A stretch of DNA of 64,000 bases. Source: Lunularia cruciata. Taxonomy: Eukaryota; Streptophyta; Marchantiopsida; Lunulariales; Lunulariaceae. Under the pieces are notes generated by a model. The model did not search any database and was not told the origin of the DNA. It worked only from the letters and a program-made list of their open reading frames with translations. The stretch lies in assembly GCA_948567375.1 (NCBI GenBank), contig CAOYZS010000005.1:62001-126000 (forward strand). Reading direction: 5' to 3'. Below are positions 19,270 to 29,362 of the stretch, piece by piece (position 1 is the stretch's first letter; each line of letters starts with the position of its first letter). Both the position numbers and the translations under genes were made by a program.

Positions 19270-22240
19270 TGTGAGCGTCCCCGCAAACATAGACCTCGGG
19301 TGTTTTAGAAACTTCCGAGTCTATGGTCCAATATCTCCGAACTCTCCACCCGTTTACTCGAGTGGCAAAAGGATTACCTTCCAAATCGACGAGTTGCAGG
19401 GATCCATTTTAGTAAAGATGACAAACTCGATAGGGACCCATCCATCGCAAATGCAACTTGCCTGGAAAAAATATTCGGCGATTATCATATAACAAAACCA
19501 AATCCCCTTCTCGTACAGTCACAGGCTTGATTCTTTGATCGTGCCTGACTTTCCGCTGTGCTTGTACTTCTTTCGTGGTTTGCATTGCATCGTCTCTTTT
19601 CTCTTGTAACCACATCAGTTGTTGAATCCAAAGATCCTAACTTTCCTCTTCCGACATTCGTTCTTCGCACAGGACCCGATAAGTCGGAACTTCAAATTCA
19701 ACTGGCATTATGGGGTGGAAGCCATATGTCAAGAAGTATGGAGTTTGTTTGGTTGTAATCTTCTTTGTTGTCCGATAGGCCCATAACGCGGCTGGTAATT
19801 TTGTATCCCAGTCATAGGCATAATTGACAGTCACCTTATTCAAAATTTTACAAAGTAACCCATTTGCTTTTTCCGTTAAGCCATTCGATTTTCGGTTATA
19901 AGGAGTCGTCTTCCGATGTTTAATCTGAAAATACTTGGTTAACTCCTCCATTACAGAGTTCAAAAAATGTGTTCCTCGGTCACTGACCAATTCCAGAGGA
20001 CACCCATATCGGGAGATGATGTTTTGAAAGAAAAATTCCGCCACAGTTTCCGCATCATCTCTGCGAGTTGCTTCCGCTTCAACCATCTTGGTAGCGTAAT
20101 CAGTGCAAACCAAAATATATCGCTTTCTTGTAAGTCGGGTTACTGGTTGAATGGGACCCACAAAATCAATACCCCATTTCTCAAATGGGGCCAAAGGCAA
20201 AATTGGTTTCAAAGGCCATTGAGAAGTGGCCGTCGGCTTCCCCATTCTTTGACACGCATCACAGCTTTGAATATGAGCATGTACATCTTTGTACATTGTA
20301 GGCCACCAATACCCTGCCGAAAGAATTTTCTTTACAGTATTCTTCAGAGCATAGTGTCCTCCCGATGCCTCGGAGTGTAAAGATTCAATTACTCCTCCTA
20401 CTTCATATGACTCCAAGCATCACCGAAGTACTTCATTTTCACCCATCTTAAATAAAATGCTGTGTTTAAGCTGGTACGGCCCCATTTTCCGGAGAAAGAC
20501 TGCCCGCTGTTCCGGATCCATCCCCTCAGGACAATGGAGAGTATTCAGATAATTATATTCATCTGCATACCTCGTACTTCTCATTGCTGATAAGTGATAC
20601 AACTCTTTGTCAGGGAACCGATCGTCAATTTCCCACTCCTGGTCTTGAGTGTCTAACTTGGACAGGAAATCCGCATTCGAATGCGAAACTCCCTTCCTTA
20701 CTTGTACAGTATACGTGAACTCTTGTAATAACAAGATCCATCTTGCAATTTGTCCCGATAAATCTGCCTTCTTGACCAGATGTTGCAATGCATAATGGTC
20801 AACATAGAAGACAAACTCATACCCCAACAAATAATGCCGAAATTTCTTGCAGGCATACACCATTCCGAGTGCTTCTCTTTCCGTTGTTGAATAATTCTTT
20901 TCAGAAACTGAAAGTTGTCTGCTGGCGTAATACACCGGGTAATCTTTCTTCTTCTCGTCCTTTTGACTTAAGACAACCCCAATGGCCATGGACGAAGTAT
21001 CCACATACACATGAAAAGGGACGTCCCAATTCGGGGCCCTCATGACTGGTGCTTCAACCAGTTTCTTCTTCAACACCTGGAAGGCTTCTTCTTGATGTGC
21101 TTCCCACAGATAGTCTTCGGATTTCTTCAGAAGCTTTGTAAGTGGTGCAGAAAGCACTGCATAGTTTGACACGAAGCGTCTTTAATATCCGACATGTCCC
21201 AAGAAGGCTCTCAGCTCCCGGATGTTCCTCGGGGATTCCAAAGCTGTGATTATTTTAACCTTCTCAACATCGACTTCAATACCTCGGCTTGACACCCGAT
21301 GCCCCAGAAGAATTCCCTCCTTCATTGCGAAGAAGCATTTCTTTGGGTGTAATGACAAGCCGGCAAAATGACACCTTTCAAACGTTTGGCGAAGGTAATC
21401 TCAATGTACATCCCGTCGTCCAAACACACAAAAGTCATCAATAAAAACTTCGACAAATTTACGCAGGAAATCTTTAAAGATCAAATTCATCATCCGCTAG
21501 AAAGTAGCGGGAGCATTACACAACCCAAAGGGCATTTGATTGTAAGCGAAAGTGCCCCAATCGGTCGTGAATGTAGTTTTATCCTTGTCTTCTTCCCAAA
21601 TGGATACTTGATTGTACCCTGAAAATCCATCAAGAAAACTATAACAAGGATGCCTAGCCACCTGGTCTAAGATTGTATCAGTAAAAGGCAAGGGATGATG
21701 ATCTTTCCTTGTGACTGCGTTCAATTTTTGAAAGTCTTGGCACACTCGGATCTTCCCTGTTTTCTTCTTCGGGACAATGACAATGGGGGAGACCCATTCA
21801 CTGCTTAAGACAGGGAAGATGATTCCGGCCCCTAAGTACTTATCGATTTCATCTTTTACCAAGAGCGAGTACTTCGGGTTCAAGCGGTATTGTCGCTGCC
21901 AAACCGGAACTGCACCTTCAATCAAATCAATCCGGTGTTCTCCAAATTCTCGTGGAATACCCGGCATTTGATCAATCGACCAGGCGAATACATCCTGGAA
22001 TTCTATAAACAGGGCAGTGTATCCTGCCAACTCCTCCGAAGTAACTGTCTTCGAGATTTTTAAAATTTTTCCTTCAGTGACTAACACCTCTTGACAGTCA
22101 TCGAGGTTGATGACTCCTTCAATGTGGCTTACTCGGCTTATCCCGAGGCAAGCGGCCATCAAACCCCCTTCCTCCAAGTCAGGTTCACCCGAGGCGAGGT
22201 CATATGGATCTTCGTCGTCAGCCTCTACCTCGTAGCATTT
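19265..22240 (-). pseudogene. pol: Element 3 pol: RT, RNase H, integrase
   Basis: Continuous homology broken by a frameshift at its start and by stops. These are TAG 21494-21496 (after CNAPATF), TGA after RRDVH (about 21396), TAA after FLGHVGY (about 21181), TGA before CLESYEV (about 20417), TAG 19637-19639 and TAA 19409-19411. RT shows VCQDFQKLNAVTRKDHH, MPFGLCNAPATF and VEVFIDDFCVFG (FIDD instead of YxDD). RNase H acids lie in VYVDTSS, TTEREALG, YVDHYAL and SNADFLS. Integrase has LHSEASGGH and CDACQR, with the core triad intact in GIDFVGPI, VSDRGTHF and NGLTEKANG. The C terminus runs past GDLVLLYDNR to a TGA at 19265-19267. Most stops are one transition from a sense codon, so pol was probably intact when it inserted. 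Confidence 0.85.
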
Positions 22241-24533
22241 CCAAGTAATTAACTTGGACTTCTTCTTCGGATTCGTCTGAAGACAAAGACAAAGAATCTT
22301 CGGACTCGTCCTCCTCCTCTGACGAACTTGTTTCCCCGAGATGGGGAACCTTTGTCCAACTCACAGTCACCAGCTTCTGATCTTTGGACGCAAGGTCCTT
22401 GAATCTTAACTTCTGTTGATGCCAATCTACTACAACTTGGGCACTATACAACCAGGGTCTGCCGATCAACAGAGGGTAACCAGTTTTTGTCACTGGCCGC
22501 AACACGATGTAATTCAACTTGAAGGGTACCCCTCCAATGATCGTGGTAATGTTCGACAGCATACCCAAGGGCCGTCTCCTGGTTTGGTCTGCGAACTTCA
22601 AAACTCGGGGTGTTGGTTCAAACGTATGATACCGGAGTCGATTCGCAGTATCTTCGGTCATGACATTCACACCGGACCCAGAGTCAATGGGTATCGATGT
22701 GATCATGCAACCTGCAATCTCCGCGTCTACCTCGGGAGATCCCAAATCTTCTTGTTCAATACAATAGATAGCAGGCAGGTCCTTCTTTGACATCAACCTC
22801 ACCTTCCTGAGGGCCGAGTTAAGCTGTCTCTTGTACAACTTGTTATCTTCCCACAATTGCTTAAATGTAACATTGGCATTTGTGGTGGCCAAGTTGGCTA
22901 TAATATCATATTGGGGAACTCCTCCCAATTTGACCGTCTTCGTCTTCGGCTTTGAGTCCGAGGACTCTCCATGCTCCCTTTTGACGTCGGGACGCTTCAA
23001 AATGGTGACGGGCTTGCTGATGGCCTCAACCCGAGCTTCCTCGAGTTGGCCTACCTCGGCTTGAATCAGACCCTTTACTTCGGATCGGATGTCTGCCGGA
23101 AAAATTGGAGACTTCGTCTTCGTCTTCGTCTCTTCTTCCAAACTTAGTTCCCGAGTCCTGAGTAATGCCTCCGTTAATTCTTTCTGCAAGGCTTTAGCTT
23201 TAGCTTTTGCAAGGATCTTTTCCTCCTTGGCCGAAAGAGTTGCTTTTGGGCGTTGTCTCTTCGCCTTTCGGGAAGACGACGAGGTCGTACTCAGTTCTTC
23301 GGGATCACGCTTCTTCTTGGTGGAGCGTGTCTCAACTTTCAAAATTTCAAGGTCTGGCCATTCTCCTTCTGAGGCCGGACTCCCTTCGTGAGGTCTTTCT
23401 TCCTCAAGAGTTATACAATTCACATTTGTATCCCCCTTCGGCTGAAGTGCTGCACGCTTAGCGGGGGTCTGTACATATTTTACAAGAGGCTTCGGGGTCG
23501 GCGGGTGAGGGCATTGGTTGCCCGTATGCCCCGATCCTTTACAATTTCCACACAGGGGAACGTACCCAATTTGCCTTCTTGGCTCGGGACAATTTGGAGA
23601 CCAATGTCCCATCGAGCCACAATTATAACAGGCTCCGGGCGCAACATTTTGAGGGCGATTTTGGTTGCTCATCAGTGGTCTTCGTGCAGGAGCATTGGGG
23701 TTATACTCCCTGGGTCCCAACCTCGGACCTTGATATGATGTGCTCGGTTGAGGCTGTACCTCCTGAGTTTGATACACCACCTCTTTGTCATCGTCTTGGT
23801 CCCATCCCGGAACCCAATCAATTTGCTGCACCGGGAATGCATTACGAGTATTGCATTCTGTGTTGGCGTGGCCAGATTTTCCACAGGCGGTGCACCACAC
23901 ATTAGATCGTCCAAATGCGGAAGTCATCGTTTGATGCACTGGGATCGGCTGAGGGAAGGTAGAACTTGACGGAACGGAAGAATTGGCTGGAATTGAAGCC
24001 GTGTTGTCAGCCCAAGGATTCCAATTCGTCAAATTCAACACAAGGTCTTCTTCGACAATTTCTACTCTGAGAGGGTCAACTTCAACCCGAGTGGAAGATT
24101 CAGGATCAACACCTTCAATAAGTTCTTCCAAATTCCTTCGGGACAACCGAGGAATCGCTCGTAGAAGATGTTGACACTTGTCTTCAGTAAGTGTGCGTGC
24201 TGTCTTTTCTTGAACAAAGGTCTTCAAGGAAACAACTTCCTTTATAGCTCTAGGGGAAGTTGGGGTACTGGGCCGCAATGCATATGTTTGCCCACTCGAT
24301 TCTTTCTTCTTCTTGGAAGAAGAGGGAGATGCGAAGTAGCCTTGCCAACCGCCTTCGCGTTTCTTGTGATCAAGGTCTCGAAGGGCTTCTTGCACTTCGT
24401 GAAGGAGTTGAAACTCCAATGCCTCTCGCTCAGTTTTGTCAACAATGGATGGGGCGTTCAGACGTTTGTCTTCTTCACGCTGAAGTGCTCGTCTTTGGGC
24501 TCTCTCTTCCCGTTGTTCTTTCAATCCAGACAT
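22218..24533 (-). CDS. gag: Element 3 gag-protease (771 aa, capsid region missing)
   Basis: Open from an ATG (24531-24533; MSGLKEQREERAQ) to a stop at 22218. Residues 1-200 are charged and include GWQGYFASP. Three CCHC zinc knuckles follow: CTACGKSGHANTEC (about residue 217), CYNCGSMGHWSPNC (about 305) and CGNCKGSGHTGNQC (about 328). A basic/acidic linker leads to an aspartic protease with SIPIDSGSGVNVM (about 628) and YPLLIGRPWLY. The first knuckle follows a short Ser/Pro linker (NPWADNTASIPANSS). In element 1 about 800 bp of capsid-like sequence sits at that point. Compared with element 1, one extra A near 22240 shifts the frame at LEMLRGRG, separating gag-pro from pol. The frame itself has no internal stop. 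Confidence 0.85.
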   Translation of the reverse strand: MSGLKEQREERAQRRALQREEDKRLNAPSIVDKTEREALEFQLLHEVQEALRDLDHKKREGGWQGYFASPSSSKKKKESSGQTYALRPSTPTSPRAIKEVVSLKTFVQEKTARTLTEDKCQHLLRAIPRLSRRNLEELIEGVDPESSTRVEVDPLRVEIVEEDLVLNLTNWNPWADNTASIPANSSVPSSSTFPQPIPVHQTMTSAFGRSNVWCTACGKSGHANTECNTRNAFPVQQIDWVPGWDQDDDKEVVYQTQEVQPQPSTSYQGPRLGPREYNPNAPARRPLMSNQNRPQNVAPGACYNCGSMGHWSPNCPEPRRQIGYVPLCGNCKGSGHTGNQCPHPPTPKPLVKYVQTPAKRAALQPKGDTNVNCITLEEERPHEGSPASEGEWPDLEILKVETRSTKKKRDPEELSTTSSSSRKAKRQRPKATLSAKEEKILAKAKAKALQKELTEALLRTRELSLEEETKTKTKSPIFPADIRSEVKGLIQAEVGQLEEARVEAISKPVTILKRPDVKREHGESSDSKPKTKTVKLGGVPQYDIIANLATTNANVTFKQLWEDNKLYKRQLNSALRKVRLMSKKDLPAIYCIEQEDLGSPEVDAEIAGCMITSIPIDSGSGVNVMTEDTANRLRYHTFEPTPRVLKFADQTRRRPLGMLSNITTIIGGVPFKLNYIVLRPVTKTGYPLLIGRPWLYSAQVVVDWHQQKLRFKDLASKDQKLVTVSWTKVPHLGETSSSEEEDESEDSLSLSSDESEEEVQVNYLEMLRGRG

Positions 24534-24596
24534 TCATATTGCCTTGATACCCAGTGTTCAATTTGGCTTCGTATTCTTCCACTTCCAAGATTTGTA
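24534..24596 (-). other. 5' untranslated leader of element 3
   Basis: Sixty-odd bases between the primer-binding site and the gag ATG. Homologous leader sequence is seen at 41330-41447 and in element 1 after 4290. Confidence 0.6.
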
Positions 24597-24614
24597 TCCC
24601 CGGCAGCGGCGCCA
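24597..24614 (-). other. Primer-binding site of element 3 (tRNA-Asp type)
   Basis: Minus strand TGGCGCCGCTGCCGGGGA, 7 bases after the 5' LTR end. It is nearly the complement of the 3' end of plant tRNA-Asp, a primer used by Athila-like gypsy elements. Confidence 0.85.
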
Positions 24615-25144
24615 AAAATCATGTGACAACCCGGCAAATATCACTTTTGCGGTAATCGGGTAAGTAAAGTTCGTTCCCGCAGAGATACGAGTCAGAAATG
24701 TCCAAATACGAAGCAAAGTAACAATTTCAGTTCTTCTTGAGTTCTTCTTTAGTCTCTCAGGTAGAAACCACACCCAGAAGAGAGTAACAAGCACTGACTC
24801 GCAGTCTTGTCACAAATTCACACTCCAAAATCACATCAACTTCGCACTGCACTCACAAATGCAGAATACTACCAACACTACAATTCCTCTCAGATCTGTC
24901 AAGGCATTGCTTCGATTGCACTTCACTCAGGATCAAACACACAGAATGAAGATCAAGGCTGTGGAATCCAACATCCAACAAGCACTCTGACTTGCACTTC
25001 AAATTTCTCCAAACATTCACAAACACAATTACAAAGTTGATACTCGGAATCAAGCTCAAGCGACGAGCACTACTTCACAGCACTTCGCTTTATCTATTCT
25101 TAGAAATAATGAGCACTGAACAACAATTTCCTGCGAATGCCACT

Positions 25145-25152
25145 CTTAAGTA
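25145..25152 (-). promoter_or_regulatory. TATA-like box, 5' LTR of element 3
   Basis: TACTTAAG on the minus strand. Its offset is 523 bp from the LTR edge, or 669 bp after adding back the 146-bp deletion. This is the likely promoter for the genomic RNA, by position. Confidence 0.5.
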
Positions 25153-25316
25153 GTGAAGCAATTGACAGTTCTAACAACTATACCGTTCTACAACAACTGT
25201 TCTAACCTGCAGATCCAAAATGACAATGCACCTCTTCATATCTGCCCCTTCAAATCTCAAATCGGTTACTAATCCGATCCGATGTCTACTTCTTCCTCGG
25301 CTTTCAAACCCGAACC

Positions 25317-27842
25317 CTAAGTAATCTTACTTCCTACTGCATTTTCCTCGGGTTTCATATCTTCTACTTCTTCTACCAGATTTAACAATTCTCTTTCCTG
25401 ATCTGAAATTGTACTAATAGGTAATCTATCTAACTCTTCATCTTTCGACCCACTCTTCTCTACTATTCCTGAGACCAACTCCAAAGACATTTGGATCCCG
25501 ATGTTATCTACGTCGGGTTTTGCTTTAACATCCTGCCGAAGCTTTTCTAACTCTATTCTTACTAAGTCTAATCTAATGGTAATATTGTCTTCTACTTCTA
25601 AGATCTTCCTATCTACACGAGTTCTCAACTTAATCAACAAAGCATTTAGATCTGTATCTTTCGCTTGCCTCCGCCTCGTCTCCTGCACTAACAACTTCAA
25701 CTCGTGCAGACGCGTTTCTTCAATTCGAACGCTGGCCTCTGTACTTAGCATCGCATTTACTCTGAGGACTATTTCCTGCAATGGCTCTAATCTTGTCTTC
25801 CTTTCTCGTTCCCGATCTGCAAGCCATTCCTCTCTGTACATCGCCAACTCCTCTTCGAATTCGGCCTTCACCGCGTCCTTCTCTTTCTCCTTCTGTGCAA
25901 CCTTTTCTTCCTGATTACGAAGTAAGTCTTGTAATCTCTCTTCTTCTCCATATCTCGTAGCCAACTCTCGCTGCCAAAGTTGCTTCTTCTCCTCCATACT
26001 CTCCATCACTTGATCGAGCTCTTGATCCTTCGATGATACTCTCGCCATAGCATAGATGAGCTCTACTCTTGAATCAGCAAACTGCTGCTTCAAGATTTCA
26101 TGCTCCGCTACCTGTCTCTCCCTTGCGATGTCACTCTTCCTTGCAAGATCCTCTCGATAGCTCAATTCTCTCCTCAGGTCTTTGATTACCTGACTTCTCT
26201 CCACTGCCTCCAATTGCAGTACTTCTCTCTCCTTCTCACCTCGGGTCATACTCTTCTTCAACTCCGAGTTTTCTTCTTCTAATCTTGCCAACACTTGCAA
26301 TACAGTTTTTACCTCCGGACATGTGGACTGCATCTCCTTCTTCTTATGTTCTAACTTTACCAACAACGGACACACCACTTCCCGCAGGTACCCCACTCCA
26401 TCACTCGGGATCACTTCTTCTCGTGCGGCTACTTCTCTTTGTACTTTGTGTTCATCCGATACTTGCCTTCTTCTCTGCAGTCTTTGTATCGGAATTGATG
26501 CTTCACTGCCCGAGCTTCCTTCTACTTCTTCTGTCACTCTACTCGGTCCCGCTTCCCCCTTCGCCTTACATCTCGAGCGAATTCCTCGCTGTACTGCGAT
26601 CTTCTTCTTCTTGAGCACCGGTACTTCGTCTTCCACCGCTGCATTGTCTTTGGCTTTTACCTCGGCTTGAATTTCTTCTTCGTATTCTTCAGGCGTTGGT
26701 GCCGAGGTCATTTCTCCACCGACTTCACTATCACTGCTTGTATCTCCACTCTGCAGTGTCAGCTCAGGTTCCTCCTCACGTTCCGAGTCCTCCGTCTTGA
26801 GCTCGGCTTCGCCTTCTGAGTCTTCATCTTCCGACTCGATCACCACCATTCCTTGCCTCGGGTTATTTCTCTGCACCTTCTGAGGTTTCTTGTTTTCTTC
26901 GGCGTCTGCTTGCCGAGTTCTCTTCTTCGTCGGGGTACTTTCAACGACCTCCACGTTCTTCCCCGTCTTCGAGTAGTAATCGTCTGCGCTCCAGATTTGA
27001 AGAATGTATTGCTGCTCCTCCGCATCGACTTCCTTTCGCACATCCGGATGAAAGTGCGACACCATCCGATTCTGCTCTGCCGAGTTCAGCAAATTGAGCC
27101 CGAGATAGAAATGCACTGCAAACGGCACAATATAATGTGGGGGGGACTTATTCCGCAGATTCCACACCATCTGCCTCATTCTCCCGTAAAAACACCGTGC
27201 CCAATTAATTGGTTCTCCTGCAAACAATTTGTGACAGAACACCGCTTGGTGTTTCATCACATAGGTAGTTCTCTCCGGCTTCAGGATTGCCATCAAAGCA
27301 CTCACAATTCCTCTCTTGACAGGGTCTTTGTAACTTTCTACCTTGTACCCATTCTTCGTTCTCTTTGACGAGAAGGCATCTCTCACCTCCTGAGTTTCTT
27401 GGGCTATCTCCCCTTTCCCCAAGAACGTGGCCCCCTGCTCCGAGCCTGCCTCCTTCCCGAGTACAAGTCTCCAATCCGACTCTGTCCAACGAGCCGGATT
27501 TCCTCTCTTCCCTTTGTCCTCGGGACCATCGAGACATTTACTCTCGATGATTTCTGTCATGAATCCTGGAAAGCTTATGTTCCAATTCCATGCCAGAAAG
27601 GTGATCCGAAGTCGGCTCAAGACTTCAATCCTCGCTACTACATCTAATCTCCAAATTGCATGGTTTCTCACTGCAAATTTGGAGTTCTTCTTCCCTCCTC
27701 CCATCTCTTCTGCTTTCTTTCGGTCTCTCGATTTCTCTCTCTCGAATTCCCCCTTGCGCACTAATACAAGTCCAACTCTATTTCCCTTTCCCCAATCACC
27801 TGCAAGACGACTCCTCAGCGGCGAAGGAAAATTGCTCGACAT
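25317..27842 (-). CDS. U3-ORF protein, 5' LTR copy (841 aa, 16 residues shorter)
   Basis: The twin of 16265-18838 in the other LTR, with ATG at 27840-27842. It has the same domain order. A TAG at 25317-25319 replaces the Ser codon after GSKIT and removes the last 16 residues; the lost tail is acidic and may be dispensable. Substitutions between the two proteins are scattered and the frame is otherwise fully open over 2.5 kb. Because the TATA-like box lies downstream (25145-25152), this copy would not be in the genomic RNA; only the 3' LTR copy would be. Confidence 0.8.
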   Translation of the reverse strand: MSSNFPSPLRSRLAGDWGKGNRVGLVLVRKGEFEREKSRDRKKAEEMGGGKKNSKFAVRNHAIWRLDVVARIEVLSRLRITFLAWNWNISFPGFMTEIIESKCLDGPEDKGKRGNPARWTESDWRLVLGKEAGSEQGATFLGKGEIAQETQEVRDAFSSKRTKNGYKVESYKDPVKRGIVSALMAILKPERTTYVMKHQAVFCHKLFAGEPINWARCFYGRMRQMVWNLRNKSPPHYIVPFAVHFYLGLNLLNSAEQNRMVSHFHPDVRKEVDAEEQQYILQIWSADDYYSKTGKNVEVVESTPTKKRTRQADAEENKKPQKVQRNNPRQGMVVIESEDEDSEGEAELKTEDSEREEEPELTLQSGDTSSDSEVGGEMTSAPTPEEYEEEIQAEVKAKDNAAVEDEVPVLKKKKIAVQRGIRSRCKAKGEAGPSRVTEEVEGSSGSEASIPIQRLQRRRQVSDEHKVQREVAAREEVIPSDGVGYLREVVCPLLVKLEHKKKEMQSTCPEVKTVLQVLARLEEENSELKKSMTRGEKEREVLQLEAVERSQVIKDLRRELSYREDLARKSDIARERQVAEHEILKQQFADSRVELIYAMARVSSKDQELDQVMESMEEKKQLWQRELATRYGEEERLQDLLRNQEEKVAQKEKEKDAVKAEFEEELAMYREEWLADRERERKTRLEPLQEIVLRVNAMLSTEASVRIEETRLHELKLLVQETRRRQAKDTDLNALLIKLRTRVDRKILEVEDNITIRLDLVRIELEKLRQDVKAKPDVDNIGIQMSLELVSGIVEKSGSKDEELDRLPISTISDQERELLNLVEEVEDMKPEENAVGSKIT

Positions 27843-28257
27843 TTCGTCGTTGCAGTCTTGATTTTTATAGAGTTGCACTTCTTCGTCTTCCGTCACTTCG
27901 AGTTTCTACCAAGAAATCACACCTGCTGCATGCACCCGTTACTGTCGCCTCACCTTCACATGTATGAGCCGCCAATTTTGAAATCGCCCCTTCTTGAGTT
28001 TCTCGCCCCGACGAAAGGTTGTTAGACTGTCTTTGCCTCAGGTTGAGCTCCCCTTCCCGATCCGAAGACAATTTACTTCGTATCGTTTGCTGATACGGCA
28101 TTTCAGAGTACTTTGCCTTATGACCCGAGGCCACTTTACTTCGGGTTTCACCCCGAAGACAGTTTTCGTCGTCTTCTTCGACCAACCAGGCGCAATCCGA
28201 CCTCTCTATACACTTCTTCGGCTTTATTTTAAAAAAACAAAAAATGTGGGCACCACA

Positions 28258-28262
28258 CCTCT
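28258..28262. repeat. Target-site duplication of element 3 (right), CCTCT
   Basis: Second copy of the 5-bp duplication. It overlaps the Val-Glu codons just before methyltransferase motif I. Confidence 0.95.
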
Positions 28263-29236
28263 ACTGGGTACTGCCAAGCAATGAGTGTGGTATCCAGAGG
28301 TGTCAAAGCAATCGCCTCTGGAGGCTCATCCACACACTTATCTTCTGATGGTACGAAGGCTCCACTCCAAGCTTGCTGCACCAACTGATCTACATGCTGC
28401 TGCAATGCCTCCTCTGAACTCCACAATGGAACATCCAAGGTGGATGGAACAATCCCACTCGTACTCCATAGCCGAGTGATCTCCTCTGGTACTGGAGTAT
28501 CCTCTGCATGGGCGTTCCCCTCCAACAAGTCACCAGGCCAAGTAACTGCACCGCTGAAAGCCAAAACTGATGCTACCATGGTCCCAGACTGTAGTGAGCC
28601 AAGACTGCCACTACTGAAGCGTACTGGTAGGCGACATACCCATCCCTCACCAGACTGCCAACCAGGTCTATAAGAGGCTGTCTCCTCCCAATAGTCAATA
28701 CTGAAACCCATAGGGTATAACACTGCTCCCCCAACTAGCACATCATAGGACTCAGCTATCGTCGCAATAGCCTGAGCTCTCACCACCGAGCTATCAGTCG
28801 GATGACCAGGCTGAACCTGGACAACAAGCTCTCCACGTGTGATGTACTGTGTCGAACCACCACCAAGAGATGTCTGGATCTGAAATGGACACCTCTCCAC
28901 ATTGGTCTTCCATAACTCCAGACCAACAACTGCAGCCTTCCCCAACATAAGGGGCTGCGCACCAGAGTCTAACAAGACTCTCTGTGGTGTATAGACCTTC
29001 CCTGAAGGTCCCACTAAACGAAAGATCCCCCTCTGGTTATCCAATAGGACAACACCAGGTGTAAACCGCGCTCTCTCAAAGGCCGGTCTAGCTGGCAACT
29101 CCTCCAGTCTAGCCGTTGCTGCCTGCCACAACCCACTGGTCGCTGAACGGATCCCATGCTCCTCAACCAAGTCAGCTCCACTACCAACCACCTCTGCTCT
29201 AGTAGTAGGAACTGCACCATCCCTACTCTCACACAA
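28259..29236 (-). pseudogene. Element 2 protease and linker to the methyltransferase
   Basis: An open frame that ends only because element 3 follows it; with element 3 removed, VEGICLLELFGG reads across the junction from 28259 to 15466. A retroviral-type aspartic protease is shown by RVLLDSGAQPLMLG (about 28940-28980) and the later YDVLVGGAVLYPMGF block (about 28670-28745). About 130 residues of unrecognised linker lead to the methyltransferase. No ATG opens this stretch (the apparent first codon is TTG at 29234-29236), and no gag or zinc knuckle lies upstream, so the true start is unknown. Confidence 0.85.
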
Positions 29237-29344
29237 GGTCAGGGCACCTCACACAAACGTGGTGCACAAACAAGAAGCAAAGAATGGAGGGGATCCAATC
29301 ACAAGAAATCTAAACAAAAACCGTCCATCTCATAACACAACACG

Positions 29345-29362
29345 GGACTGACTCTGCCACCA
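29345..29362 (-). other. Primer-binding-site candidate of element 2
   Basis: Minus strand TGGTGGCAGAGTCAGTCC resembles the common plant tRNA-iMet site (TGGTATCAGAGC) at most positions. It lies about 120 bp before the protease frame, and no clear LTR end (CA) sits next to it. An alternative weak match (CATCAGAG) directly follows block B at about 30288-30295. Confidence 0.35.

Larger units (their letters stand above)
15472..28257 (-). mobile_element. Element 3: near-complete family-U Ty3/gypsy element (12.8 kb)
   Basis: In minus orientation: 5' LTR (28257-24622), primer-binding site, gag-protease, RT, RNase H, integrase, polypurine tract, 3' LTR (19253-15472). LTR ends are TGTG...CACA. The CCTCT duplication and near-identical LTRs, which differ by scattered mostly transition changes and one 146-bp deletion, make it the youngest insertion here. 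Pol carries a frameshift and about five stops. The RT catalytic motif FIDD and the tRNA-Asp-type primer site suggest an Athila/Tat-side gypsy lineage rather than a chromovirus. No chromodomain and no env-like ORF lies between pol and the LTR; the pol stop is only 11 bp from the LTR. Confidence 0.95.
24622..28257 (-). repeat. 5' LTR of element 3 (3636 bp)
   Basis: The partner of 15472-19253, with the 146-bp R/U5 segment missing between TCACA repeats. It carries the second U3-ORF copy (25317-27842) and the TATA-like box at 25145-25152. The deletion falls downstream of the TATA box and so in transcribed leader sequence. Confidence 0.95.
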
